From an uncultured Prevotella sp. (GTDB lineage Bacteria > Bacteroidota > Bacteroidia > Bacteroidales > Bacteroidaceae): 11,905 bases of DNA. The stretch is from the NCBI GenBank assembly GCA_900771975.1, contig CAAGPV010000018.1:1-11905 (forward strand), read 5' to 3'. Made by a program: the position numbers and the translations under genes. Below, piece after piece: positions 1 to 6,661 of this stretch; positions within the stretch are counted from its first letter, which is position 1, and each line of letters begins with the position of its first letter. The notes beneath the pieces were generated by a model. That model saw nothing but the letters and a program-made list of their open reading frames with translations, had not been told where the DNA came from and ran no database searches.

Positions 1-16
1 GTAAAAAGTAAACAAC

Positions 17-2317
17 ATGGAACGCAAAGAACAGACCGGGCATATCTGTAGATGGATGGCTTTAGGCATCATGACTGCCATCGTCATCGTAGGATGTACC
101 ATTGTAATCGGCCTATTTGAATGGCGCGACAGAAAGGAGATTGAGTGTAGAAATGCAGAACTGCATCAGTGGCGAAAGAATGTGCATGACTTAAACTTGC
201 ACATAACGGAATTGTCACTGCTTGGTGAAATGGTTGCGGATTGGGACTCAACAGATGTAAATGAGTATCATTCGCTTCGATTGGAAGTGGACAGTATGCT
301 TGAAGGCATCGCAGATATTTGTCCGAAAGAAGATTCTGGTACGATCTGCCGTCTTCTTGCAGAAAAGGAACAGCTCCTTCTGGATATAAAGGATGCCATG
401 CAGGATCTGAATGCCACTCAAGAAAAGCTGACCGCAGAAGTTCCAAGAATTGTAGAGCAGAATAAAACTGAAAGCAAAAGACTTTCAGCTATGCCACAGC
501 AGGCAAAGCCAAAGAAGCGCGGTTTCTTCAGCAGATTGTTCGGCAAGAAAGAAAATGCAGTAACAACAGGCAGCCGTTTAACCCAAACAGAAAAGATGCT
601 CACCAACCTAAACCAAACGGTTGTTGCTAAACATCACCAGCAAAGCCGTAAGGTAGTGGAGATATTGGATAGTCTTGGAAAAAGAAATGAAGGTATCAAT
701 AAGCAGTTGCAAAGAGTAATCAGCATAGCTGATGAGAATGTGGATAATGGCATAAAAGTTCGTGAGCGACAAATCGCAGACTTGGAAGGCAATTATACCT
801 ATTATTATATAGGGATGATAGGATTGTTGATATTGGTATTTTTCGTATTATTCCTATTGGTATGGCGATTCGCATTCAAGACACGTAAGAGCAAGGAAGA
901 AACAAGAAAGGTGATGCTGACAGTAACGCATGAGATGCGCAGTCCCTTGTCTGCCATCAAGGATTATGCTCGCAAGATTAGCGGACTTGATGATGCTACG
1001 GATGAAAGCAAACGATATGCCGACTTGATTGTTGACACATCGAAAGGCTTGACTTCTATGATTGACAGTTTCCTGGTTTACTCCAAATTAGCGAATGGAA
1101 AGGCGACCGTCAAGGAACGCCCTTTCCGTATGATGGACATTGCCGAGCAATTAAAGATAGAGTATGAGCCCTTTGCAGCGAAGAAGCAACTGGAATTGAG
1201 CGTCATCAATAAGGCAGATGGTGTTGTCAATGGAGACAAGGAAAAGGTGCTTACAATAGGACGCAATCTGCTTTCCAATGCCATCAAATATACGGGAAAG
1301 GGTGAGATAGTATTGTCCACAACCTATAAAGATGGTGTGTTCATGCTAAAGGTTAAGGATACAGGAACAGGATTGGACGACAAGCAACAAAAACAAATCT
1401 TCAAGGAATTTGCAAGATTGGGAAATGCAGTCACCCAACCGGGATTTGGCTTGGGGCTTTCCATTGTCAAGAACCTCGTTTCACTGATGAAAGGAAAAAT
1501 CGATGTGTCCAGTCACCAAGGGCTTGGAAGTATATTTACTATTAGTCTTCCTATGGCTGCAGCCGAAAAGCAGAATGTGGAACAAACTCAGTATAGAACG
1601 AAACGACAAGATTTGTTTACTGTCATTGCCATTGATGATAGCCATGTGCAACTGAGTACCATTCGTGAGGCGTTTGCATCGAACGGCATCGTATGTGACA
1701 CTTGTAATAATGCCACGGATTTGTTGGATATGATGCGCAAAAAATCTTATGATCTGCTGATAACGGATTTGAAGATGGCTGAAGTGAATGGTATCGAGAT
1801 TCTGGAAATGATGCGTATGGTGAACGTGCGTAACTCCAAAACCATTCCTGTTGTCGTTATGACAGCAGCACCAAATGTGAGTGAGCAAGAACTGCTTGAT
1901 GCAGGATTTGTCGCTTGTCTGTTCAAGCCGATGTCTGACAAGGATTTGATAAACACTGCAAGAAAGTGTGTAAACGGTAAGATAGCAGAAAAACAAATAG
2001 ACTTCTCTATGTTGCTGACCTACGGCAATGAAAAAGAGACTTTGGAGAATTTCGTAAAGGAAATGACTGATACATTGGGCTGTATCCGTAATGCAGCCCA
2101 AGAGGAGAACCGCAAGAAAATGTCCGATGCCATTCACCACGCAAGAAGCTCGTGGATGATGGTACAATCTGACGAGTCTTTGAACCATCTCTTTGACCTG
2201 ATTGAAGATTCTACATCATCAGACGACGTTATCAACCAAGCGGTTGAGGATGTTTTCGCACATGGTGAGGCAATTATCAAAGCCGCACAAAAGAAAATTG
2301 AGGAGGTAACAGCATGA
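17..2317 (+). CDS. rteA: RteA: hybrid sensor histidine kinase / receiver / HPt protein
   Basis: Membrane sensor kinase of the RteA type from Bacteroides conjugative transposons; it is expected to pass phosphate to RteB and so start the cascade leading to excision and transfer. Of 766 residues, about 13-34 and 263-284 are membrane segments enclosing an extracytoplasmic sensor region (about 35-260) that is helical and rich in charged residues. The kinase core follows: H-box VTHEMRSP (phospho-acceptor His305), N-box RNLLSNAIKY (about 416-425), G1 DTGTG (about 448-452) and G2 GFGLGLSI (about 476-483). A receiver domain (about 534-650) has acidic residues IDD (539-541), phospho-acceptor Asp584 in LLITDLKM, and Lys637. 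The C-terminal helical part (about 660-766) looks like an HPt domain, with AIHHARSS carrying His707/His708; the usual HxxKG is changed to HxxRS. The start lies 16 nt inside the window. The gene ends in a 4-nt ATGA overlap with rteB. In CTnDOT, tetQ lies directly upstream, but that is outside this window. Confidence 0.95.
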   Translation: MERKEQTGHICRWMALGIMTAIVIVGCTIVIGLFEWRDRKEIECRNAELHQWRKNVHDLNLHITELSLLGEMVADWDSTDVNEYHSLRLEVDSMLEGIADICPKEDSGTICRLLAEKEQLLLDIKDAMQDLNATQEKLTAEVPRIVEQNKTESKRLSAMPQQAKPKKRGFFSRLFGKKENAVTTGSRLTQTEKMLTNLNQTVVAKHHQQSRKVVEILDSLGKRNEGINKQLQRVISIADENVDNGIKVRERQIADLEGNYTYYYIGMIGLLILVFFVLFLLVWRFAFKTRKSKEETRKVMLTVTHEMRSPLSAIKDYARKISGLDDATDESKRYADLIVDTSKGLTSMIDSFLVYSKLANGKATVKERPFRMMDIAEQLKIEYEPFAAKKQLELSVINKADGVVNGDKEKVLTIGRNLLSNAIKYTGKGEIVLSTTYKDGVFMLKVKDTGTGLDDKQQKQIFKEFARLGNAVTQPGFGLGLSIVKNLVSLMKGKIDVSSHQGLGSIFTISLPMAAAEKQNVEQTQYRTKRQDLFTVIAIDDSHVQLSTIREAFASNGIVCDTCNNATDLLDMMRKKSYDLLITDLKMAEVNGIEILEMMRMVNVRNSKTIPVVVMTAAPNVSEQELLDAGFVACLFKPMSDKDLINTARKCVNGKIAEKQIDFSMLLTYGNEKETLENFVKEMTDTLGCIRNAAQEENRKKMSDAIHHARSSWMMVQSDESLNHLFDLIEDSTSSDDVINQAVEDVFAHGEAIIKAAQKKIEEVTA
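2300..2317 (+). promoter_or_regulatory. Strong ribosome binding site and ATGA overlap for rteB
   Basis: A purine-rich GAGGAGGT lies about 7 nt before the rteB ATG (2314), inside the last codons of rteA. The ATGA overlap places the rteA stop within the rteB start, which suggests coupled translation and fixed RteA:RteB stoichiometry. Most other starts in the window lack such a clear Shine-Dalgarno sequence, as is usual for Bacteroidetes. Confidence 0.7.
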
Positions 2318-3630
2318 AGAAAGTAATAATCATTGAAGACAGTCCGACATTTTGCAATATGTTGGGCAAGAAGTTGGAGGCGAAGGGTTGGAAAACAATC
2401 TTATGCTACAATTATAGAGATGGTCTGAAAGCTGTTAAGGAATCCTCAGAATGGAATGTTGTCATTTCGGATATGCGCTTGGGGAATGATAACGGCATCG
2501 ACCTGTTGGAATGGATGCGTAGTAACGGCTACCAGAATCCATTTATTATCATGACATCTTACGATGAAAGCATGAGTGCCGTGAGGACTATGAAATTAGG
2601 AGCGGAAGACTATATACCGAAGAAATTGTTGCTTGATGTAGTTTATGAACGTTTGGAAGAAATCATAGACAAGCAGAAACGACTCGTAGAGTTGAATAAC
2701 AAGATTGTTTACCGCAAAAGTGAGAAGTTTCGCCGTATATACAAAATGGCAGAATTGTTCGCCAAAAGCGATATGGCTGTTATGATATTGGGAGACAACG
2801 GAACAGGCAAAGAACATATAGCGGAAAAGATACATCTGCAAAGCAAAAGAGCCGACAAGCCTTTTGAAGTAGTAGATTGCGGTACGCTTTCTGCGGAACT
2901 TGCCGTTTCCACTCTCTTCGGGCATGAGAAAGGTGCATTCACAAGTGCGGAGGCAGCAAGAAAAGGTTACTTTGAATTGGCTGCTGGAGGTACGCTGTTC
3001 TTGGACGAGATAGGCAACCTGCCGAAAGACGTACAGGCGATGCTGCTGCGTGTGTTGCAATCCAAGAGCTACCGACCATTGGGAGCTACAAAAGATAAAG
3101 TGGCTGATGTGCGCATTATTGCCGCCACCAACGAAAACCTGCAAGAGGCAGTTCGGGAAGGACGATTCAGAAGCGACCTGTATTATCGACTTCACGAAGC
3201 GGTTATTGAGATTCCACGGTTGCGGGATTGCAAGGAAGATATTATGCCATTAGCTAACTTCTTCCTGAAACTATATGATAGGCATACGGACAAAGAAATA
3301 AAATGTATCAGTAAGGAAGCGCAAAGGGCACTTGTAAGCCATACATGGCCAGGTAATGTGCGTGAGTTGAAATCATGTATCATGCGAGCTATGCTGTTAT
3401 GCGAGAATGAGATAATAGATGTCGAGGACTTGCAGTTGTCACAATCAACATTGACAGAAGAGGCTTTGGACTTTGATGAACAAGAACGTAAAATCAATCG
3501 AGAGCGTATTCTGTGGGCTTTGAAGCAATGCAATGGCATCAAGCGTGATGCGGCAAAAATGTTGGAAATGAGCCATACTACATTCTATGCCCGTATGAAA
3601 GAGTATGGTATTCCTACTAACAAGTTGTAA
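2314..3630 (+). CDS. rteB: RteB: sigma-54-type response regulator (NtrC family)
   Basis: Cytoplasmic response regulator, partner of RteA; in CTnDOT it activates rteC. The 438 residues hold three NtrC-type domains. The receiver (1-118) has IIIEDS (acidic pocket Glu8/Asp9), phospho-acceptor Asp53 in VVISDMRLG, and the KK at 103-104. The AAA+ sigma-54 interaction domain (about 133-362) has Walker A GDNGTGKE (160-167), the L1 loop GAFTSA (207-212), Walker B GTLFLDEIG (226-234), arginine-finger region GRFRSDLYYRL (283-293) and sensor II WPGNVREL (345-352). A Fis-type helix-turn-helix closes the protein (about 395-435), including AAKMLEMSHTTFYARM. The length is normal for the family. Odd point: the sigma-54 contact loop normally reads GAFTGA but here is GAFTSA. 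All other motifs look intact. The start is fixed by the strong ribosome binding site and the overlap with rteA. Confidence 0.95.
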   Translation: MKKVIIIEDSPTFCNMLGKKLEAKGWKTILCYNYRDGLKAVKESSEWNVVISDMRLGNDNGIDLLEWMRSNGYQNPFIIMTSYDESMSAVRTMKLGAEDYIPKKLLLDVVYERLEEIIDKQKRLVELNNKIVYRKSEKFRRIYKMAELFAKSDMAVMILGDNGTGKEHIAEKIHLQSKRADKPFEVVDCGTLSAELAVSTLFGHEKGAFTSAEAARKGYFELAAGGTLFLDEIGNLPKDVQAMLLRVLQSKSYRPLGATKDKVADVRIIAATNENLQEAVREGRFRSDLYYRLHEAVIEIPRLRDCKEDIMPLANFFLKLYDRHTDKEIKCISKEAQRALVSHTWPGNVRELKSCIMRAMLLCENEIIDVEDLQLSQSTLTEEALDFDEQERKINRERILWALKQCNGIKRDAAKMLEMSHTTFYARMKEYGIPTNKL

Positions 3631-3643
3631 CGGTATAGAAACC

Positions 3644-3683
3644 GTGTAAGGAAGATTGGACGAGTGTCCGGTTTTCCTTACAC
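3644..3683. terminator. 18-bp hairpin after rteB (terminator or 3' stabiliser)
   Basis: Bases 3644-3661 pair with 3666-3683 without a break around a 4-nt gagt loop. The outer 10 bp (gtgtaaggaa / ttccttacac) are perfect, the inner 8 include three G-U wobbles, and the loop is closed by GGAC/GTCC. It begins 14 nt after the rteB stop. No U-rich tract follows, so it could be a terminator of the rteAB transcript, a structure protecting the mRNA 3' end, or a block before rteC. A small CGGT-N6-ACCG hairpin (3631-3644) abuts it. Confidence 0.6.
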
Positions 3684-3721
3684 TATCTCTGCTTGCAATT
3701 TCCTTGTGAAAATCTTATTCT

Positions 3722-3746
3722 CTTGATAAAGTTGCTGATTATCAGG
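3722..3746. promoter_or_regulatory. Palindromic candidate activator site upstream of rteC
   Basis: ctgattatcag (3735-3745) is an 11-bp palindrome with a central T. The half-site ttatcagg (3739-3746) also has a one-mismatch inverted copy cttgataa at 3722-3729. The sites lie about 40-60 bp upstream of the sigma-54-like element at 3783-3798, a reasonable position for an enhancer-binding protein such as RteB. Assigning RteB to them is inference only. Confidence 0.3.
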
Positions 3747-3782
3747 AAATATCATCATCCTATTGTTTAGACTGTCTTGGAA

Positions 3783-3798
3783 TGGCATAGGTATTGGA
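3783..3798 (+). promoter_or_regulatory. Possible sigma-54 (-24/-12) promoter for rteC
   Basis: tggcataggtattgga matches the sigma-54 consensus TGGCAC-N5-TTGCA in the -24 TGGCA, in the spacing, and in TTG and the final A of the -12 box. The main departure is GG for GC at -12. It would place the transcription start near 3809, about 50 nt before the rteC ATG. This fits the expected control of rteC by RteB, a sigma-54-type activator. No good TTTG / TAnnTTTG promoter is seen between 3684 and 3860; tattgttt at 3761-3768 is the nearest weak alternative for the -7 element. Confidence 0.35.
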
Positions 3799-3860
3799 CT
3801 AATAAATGATGTGCGCACAGAAACATCAAATTAGTACAAACCCATAAAAGAGACAGCAAC

Positions 3861-4490
3861 ATGGAATACAACATATTGATAGAGACTGATTTTTTCAACT
3901 TGCTGAATGCAGGTTATAAGAACAAAGGTGGTAACGCTTTGGAGAACTCATATCGTGAGTTTATCAAGGTTGTGGTTGATTTATGCAGCACTAACGTGAA
4001 GCAAGCGGTCTTTGCACTGTCATATGCAGAGACCGAGCTTGACTTTCATCTGTCAATGCCCCATATAAAGGATTGTTTGGGAACCGTAGGCTTGTATGTG
4101 CGCAAGGCTATTGCATTTGTCCGAAGGATGCAAGAGCATGTGGCAGCAACATATCATCTTCATGTGACCACATCCACTTCAGAAGCCTCCCCACCAGTAT
4201 CATCAGAATCAAAGCCATTAGTGAAATGGACTGGCAATGCCGTTGACCTTGTAGAAATGGTATATGGAATCTGCGTAATGGGAAGCGTGAACGATGGCGA
4301 TGTGAAATTCAAGGACTTGGCGCAAGCCATGTACCAGTTCTTCGGCATCAAAGCCAAGGACTGCTATCGTTTCTATACCGACATCAGAAGACGCAAAAAC
4401 CATAGCCGTACATACTTCCTTGACAGAATGCAGGAGAAGTTGAACGACAAAATGCGGAGGGATGATGAATTGGAAAGAATGAGACGATAA
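3861..4490 (+). CDS. rteC: RteC: regulator of element excision
   Basis: Matches the RteC family of Bacteroides conjugative transposons, DNA-binding proteins that in CTnDOT activate the excision operon (xis2c-xis2d-orf3-exc) once RteB has turned rteC on. The 209-residue protein has an N-terminal helical part (1-100), a Ser/Thr/Pro-rich linker (about 103-118, TTSTSEASPPVSSES) and a basic C-terminal domain (about 120-200) with the family-like stretches FKDLAQAMYQFFG and CYRFYTDIRRRK. The length is close to that of known RteC proteins. The start at ATG 3861 is preceded by an A-rich leader with only a weak AAAGAGA ribosome site. The excision operon is not in this window; instead an unrelated two-gene operon follows after 91 nt, so the RteC target must lie elsewhere in the element. 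Confidence 0.9.
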   Translation: MEYNILIETDFFNLLNAGYKNKGGNALENSYREFIKVVVDLCSTNVKQAVFALSYAETELDFHLSMPHIKDCLGTVGLYVRKAIAFVRRMQEHVAATYHLHVTTSTSEASPPVSSESKPLVKWTGNAVDLVEMVYGICVMGSVNDGDVKFKDLAQAMYQFFGIKAKDCYRFYTDIRRRKNHSRTYFLDRMQEKLNDKMRRDDELERMRR

Positions 4491-4532
4491 TCGAGGTGTT
4501 TCTTATGTTATTTCTGAAAAAGATTAAAAACT

Positions 4533-4564
4533 TTTGGTGTTGCCACAAAAATATTGTAGTTTTG
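4533..4564 (+). promoter_or_regulatory. Bacteroides-type promoter of the AbiEi-like/AlbA_2 operon
   Basis: TTTG at 4533-4536 and TAGTTTTG at 4557-4564 are separated by 20 nt. This is a full match to the -33 TTTG / -7 TAnnTTTG elements used by the Bacteroides primary sigma factor. Transcription should start near 4571, about 11 nt before the ATG at 4582, giving a very short leader containing AAAGAGG. It is the best primary promoter in the window and shows that this operon has its own start, independent of rteC. Confidence 0.7.
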
Positions 4565-4570
4565 TGGCAA
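4540..4570. promoter_or_regulatory. Perfect 11-bp inverted repeat over the promoter (operator)
   Basis: ttgccacaaaa (4540-4550) and ttttgtggcaa (4560-4570) are exact inverted copies separated by 9 nt. The right arm covers most of the -7 element and the left arm lies in the -33/-7 spacer, so a dimer bound here would shut out RNA polymerase. AbiEi-type antitoxins bind inverted repeats at their own promoter through their winged helix, so the product of the next gene is the natural candidate repressor. Confidence 0.65.
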
Positions 4571-4581
4571 AATAAAGAGGA

Positions 4582-5190
4582 ATGGCAACGAATAGCGCTT
4601 ATAACGAGATAAAAAGGAAAATAACGTCTTCCAAACGGGGAACATTGTTCTTTCCCGATTCATTCGCTCAAATGGCATCATCCGATGCAATAAGGTCAGC
4701 CTTGGTGCGTTTGTGCAAAGATGGAGACATAATAAGAGTGGCACAAGGCATCTATTGCTATCCAAAGATTGACACAAAATGGGGAAGCGGAGTTGTACCG
4801 CCATCCATTGAAGACATTGCCAATGGCATTGCTAAACGTGATAAAGTTAGAATTGTTCCGACAGGTGCGTATGTGTTGAATGTATTAGGACTGTCAAAAC
4901 AAGTACCGGCAAATGTGATGTTCTTTACAGATGGGTCTTCTCGCAAGGTTTCTGTAGGCAAAGGTAACGGAATCCTTTTCAAGCATACATCTGAGATGAG
5001 AACATTTGCTTATCAATCAAAGCTTATGCTGTTGATAGTAATGGCTCTCCGTGAAATCGGTGATGAAAATATAACAGAACTACAGATGAACATCATCAAA
5101 GGTCATTTGAAAAATGTCCCAACGGGAGATTTTCAAAAAGACATTTTGCTGGCTCCAGCATGGGTTCGTAAAAAATTGCAACAAGTATGA
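4582..5190 (+). CDS. AbiEi-like / DUF6088 winged-helix protein (type IV antitoxin-like)
   Basis: Looks like the DUF6088/AbiEi antitoxin family, whose N-terminal winged helix represses its own promoter and whose C-terminal part neutralises an AbiEii nucleotidyltransferase toxin. Of 202 residues, about 1-65 form the winged helix: helices ending in DAIRSALVRLCKDGDIIRVA, followed by the GIYCYPK wing (56-62). The middle carries the typical VPTGAYVLNVLGLS segment (92-105) and a strand-rich part around NVMFFTDGSSRKV (111-123). The C-terminal region (about 137-202) is helical. ATG 4582 was chosen because it lies 11 nt after the predicted transcription start and follows AAAGAGG. Its stop overlaps the next start (ATGA). 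Odd point: the expected AbiEii toxin is absent and the coupled partner is a Schlafen-like ATPase-fold protein, so either this is a different kind of module or the protein serves only as regulator of its partner. Confidence 0.75.
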   Translation: MATNSAYNEIKRKITSSKRGTLFFPDSFAQMASSDAIRSALVRLCKDGDIIRVAQGIYCYPKIDTKWGSGVVPPSIEDIANGIAKRDKVRIVPTGAYVLNVLGLSKQVPANVMFFTDGSSRKVSVGKGNGILFKHTSEMRTFAYQSKLMLLIVMALREIGDENITELQMNIIKGHLKNVPTGDFQKDILLAPAWVRKKLQQV

Positions 5191-6617
5191 ATTATCAAGA
5201 TATAGAAAAACTTGCTTCCTTAAAGGAAAGCAACAATTTGGAGTTTAAGGAATCGACAGGTCAATTAGACCGTTCGATGGAGACTCTATGTGCGTTTCTC
5301 AACTGTGAAGGTGGTACTATTCTTTATGGTGTAAAGGATAATGGTAAGATTATAGGTCAAGAGGTATCTGACAATACTAAACGCTCTATTGCTGAGGCGG
5401 TCAATAGAATTGAGCCTTTTGTAGAGTTGGAAATCTCGTATGTTCCTATTCTTGAGACTGACAAATATGTGATAGCCATTCATGCGGAATGTCAACGATT
5501 CATGCGTCCTTTCACTTATAAGGGAAGGGCTTATATGCGCATTGAAAGTACCACAACCTTTATGCCACAGGAACGGTATAACCATCTCTTAATGGAAAGA
5601 GGCGGAAAATATGGATGGGAAGCAATGATAAACTCTGATTTGGAGATAAGTGACTTGGATGAGAATGCCATTCTCGGTGCTGTCCGTGAGGGAATACGAA
5701 ACGGAAGACTTCCAGAAACAACTATTCGCGAGGAGATACCTGTAATCTTGAAAAAGTTCGGCTTGTTCCATGATGGTAAACTGAACAATGCAGCCGCCGT
5801 GTTGTTTGGCAAGGATTTGTATGGATACCCACAATGTCTTGTGCGTATGGCTCGTTTCAAAGGAACAACAAAAGAAGAGTTTATAGACAACCAACGTGCG
5901 GAAGGTAACATTTATGAATTGCTTGATGCCGCAATGGCATTTTTATTTAAGCATCTCTCACTGTCTGGTAAGATAAACGGTCTTTATCGTGAGGAAGAGT
6001 TGAGCATTCCGTACAAGGCTTTAAGAGAGAGTTGCATCAACTCACTTTGCCATCGTTCGTATCATCAACCAGGTAGTTCTGTAAGCATCGCTATCTACGA
6101 TGACCGTGTTGAAATACGAAATACGGGAACTTTTCCTGCCGACTTGCCTATAGAACGTCTTATGCAGGAACATGACTCCAAACCACAGAATCCAATTATC
6201 GCCAATGTACTCTATAAGAGCAAGATATTGGAGAGTTGGGGACGTGGAATAGGTACAATGGTCGATGAATGCAAACGTGTAGGCTTGCCTGCTCCAGAAT
6301 TCAATACTGATGGCAATTTTGTGTGGGTCGTATTCAAATACAACAGGAACAGTGTAGTAGTTACCCCACAGTTACCCCACAGTTACCCCACAGTTACCCC
6401 ACAGTTAATGAAAGTAATTACTGTAATAAGAGATAACATGATGGCCGCCAAGGAGATAATGGAATGTATAAAGTTGAAAGACAAGACTTATTTCCTTGAT
6501 AAATATCTATATCCTGCAATGGAAGAAGGCTATGTTGAACAACTATATCCTGAAAATCCGAAACATCCAAAACAGAAATATATGCTTACAGAAAAAGGCA
6601 AGACATTATTGAAATAG
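5187..6617 (+). CDS. AlbA_2 (Schlafen-like) + HATPase_c_4 + winged-helix protein
   Basis: The 476 residues show three parts. An AlbA_2/Schlafen-type domain (about 1-135) has LEFKES (18-23), CEGGTILYGVKDNGKIIG (40-57) and RIESTTTFM (118-126). A GHKL-type ATPase domain of the HATPase_c_4 kind (about 240-385) has YKALRESCINSLCHRSY (276-292), DDRVEIRNTG (305-314) and WGRGIGTM (351-358). A C-terminal winged helix (about 405-475) contains KEIMECIKL and KYMLTEKGKTLL. Proteins of this build are often annotated as ATP-binding or RecG-like transcriptional regulators, but Schlafen-family AlbA folds also include nucleases and defence effectors. Translation is coupled to the upstream antitoxin-like gene by a 4-nt ATGA overlap. 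A four-copy 11-bp repeat lies between the ATPase domain and the winged helix (residues about 391-407) and makes the frame unstable. Function is not established; effector of a toxin-antitoxin-like or defence pair, or co-regulator, are both open. Confidence 0.75.
   Translation: MNYQDIEKLASLKESNNLEFKESTGQLDRSMETLCAFLNCEGGTILYGVKDNGKIIGQEVSDNTKRSIAEAVNRIEPFVELEISYVPILETDKYVIAIHAECQRFMRPFTYKGRAYMRIESTTTFMPQERYNHLLMERGGKYGWEAMINSDLEISDLDENAILGAVREGIRNGRLPETTIREEIPVILKKFGLFHDGKLNNAAAVLFGKDLYGYPQCLVRMARFKGTTKEEFIDNQRAEGNIYELLDAAMAFLFKHLSLSGKINGLYREEELSIPYKALRESCINSLCHRSYHQPGSSVSIAIYDDRVEIRNTGTFPADLPIERLMQEHDSKPQNPIIANVLYKSKILESWGRGIGTMVDECKRVGLPAPEFNTDGNFVWVVFKYNRNSVVVTPQLPHSYPTVTPQLMKVITVIRDNMMAAKEIMECIKLKDKTYFLDKYLYPAMEEGYVEQLYPENPKHPKQKYMLTEKGKTLLK
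6361..6407 (+). repeat. Four 11-bp tandem repeats inside the AlbA_2 gene
   Basis: ttaccccacag occurs four times in perfect tandem (6361-6404), followed by a partial tta. Because 11 is not a multiple of three, each copy is read in a different frame, giving VTPQLPHSYPTVTPQL. Working through the frames: one copy fewer leads to a stop at ...AGA TAA ten codons later, and one copy more creates AGT TAA directly after the array. Only 1, 4, 7 ... copies keep the winged helix attached. Confidence 0.95.
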
Positions 6618-6660
6618 AAAAGAAAAGGCAGTGGAATAAATCGCCACTGCCTTTTCTTTT
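6618..6660. terminator. Bidirectional terminator between convergent genes
   Basis: aaaagaaaaggcagtgg (6618-6634) is followed after a 9-nt loop by its exact reverse complement (6644-6660). It starts directly after the AlbA_2 gene stop (6617) and ends 2 nt before the stop codon of mobC on the other strand (6662). In both directions the GC-rich stem ends in a T-rich tail (ccttttctttt), the form of an intrinsic terminator working for both convergent transcripts. Confidence 0.9.
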
Positions 6661-6661
6661 C

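Noticed and set aside
1481..2188. 235-codon open frame on the minus strand opposite rteA
   Set aside because: It lies wholly within rteA, whose kinase and receiver motifs are clear. The minus-strand product has low-complexity, Cys/His-rich composition and no recognisable domain or start signal.
2596..3195. 199-codon open frame on the minus strand opposite rteB
   Set aside because: It is a shadow of the AAA+ coding sequence; the composition is implausible and there is no start signal.
4501..6660. Classical AbiE (AbiEi-AbiEii) toxin-antitoxin pair
   Set aside because: The second gene has AlbA_2 and HATPase_c_4 motifs and no nucleotidyltransferase motif that I could see, so it is not AbiEii.
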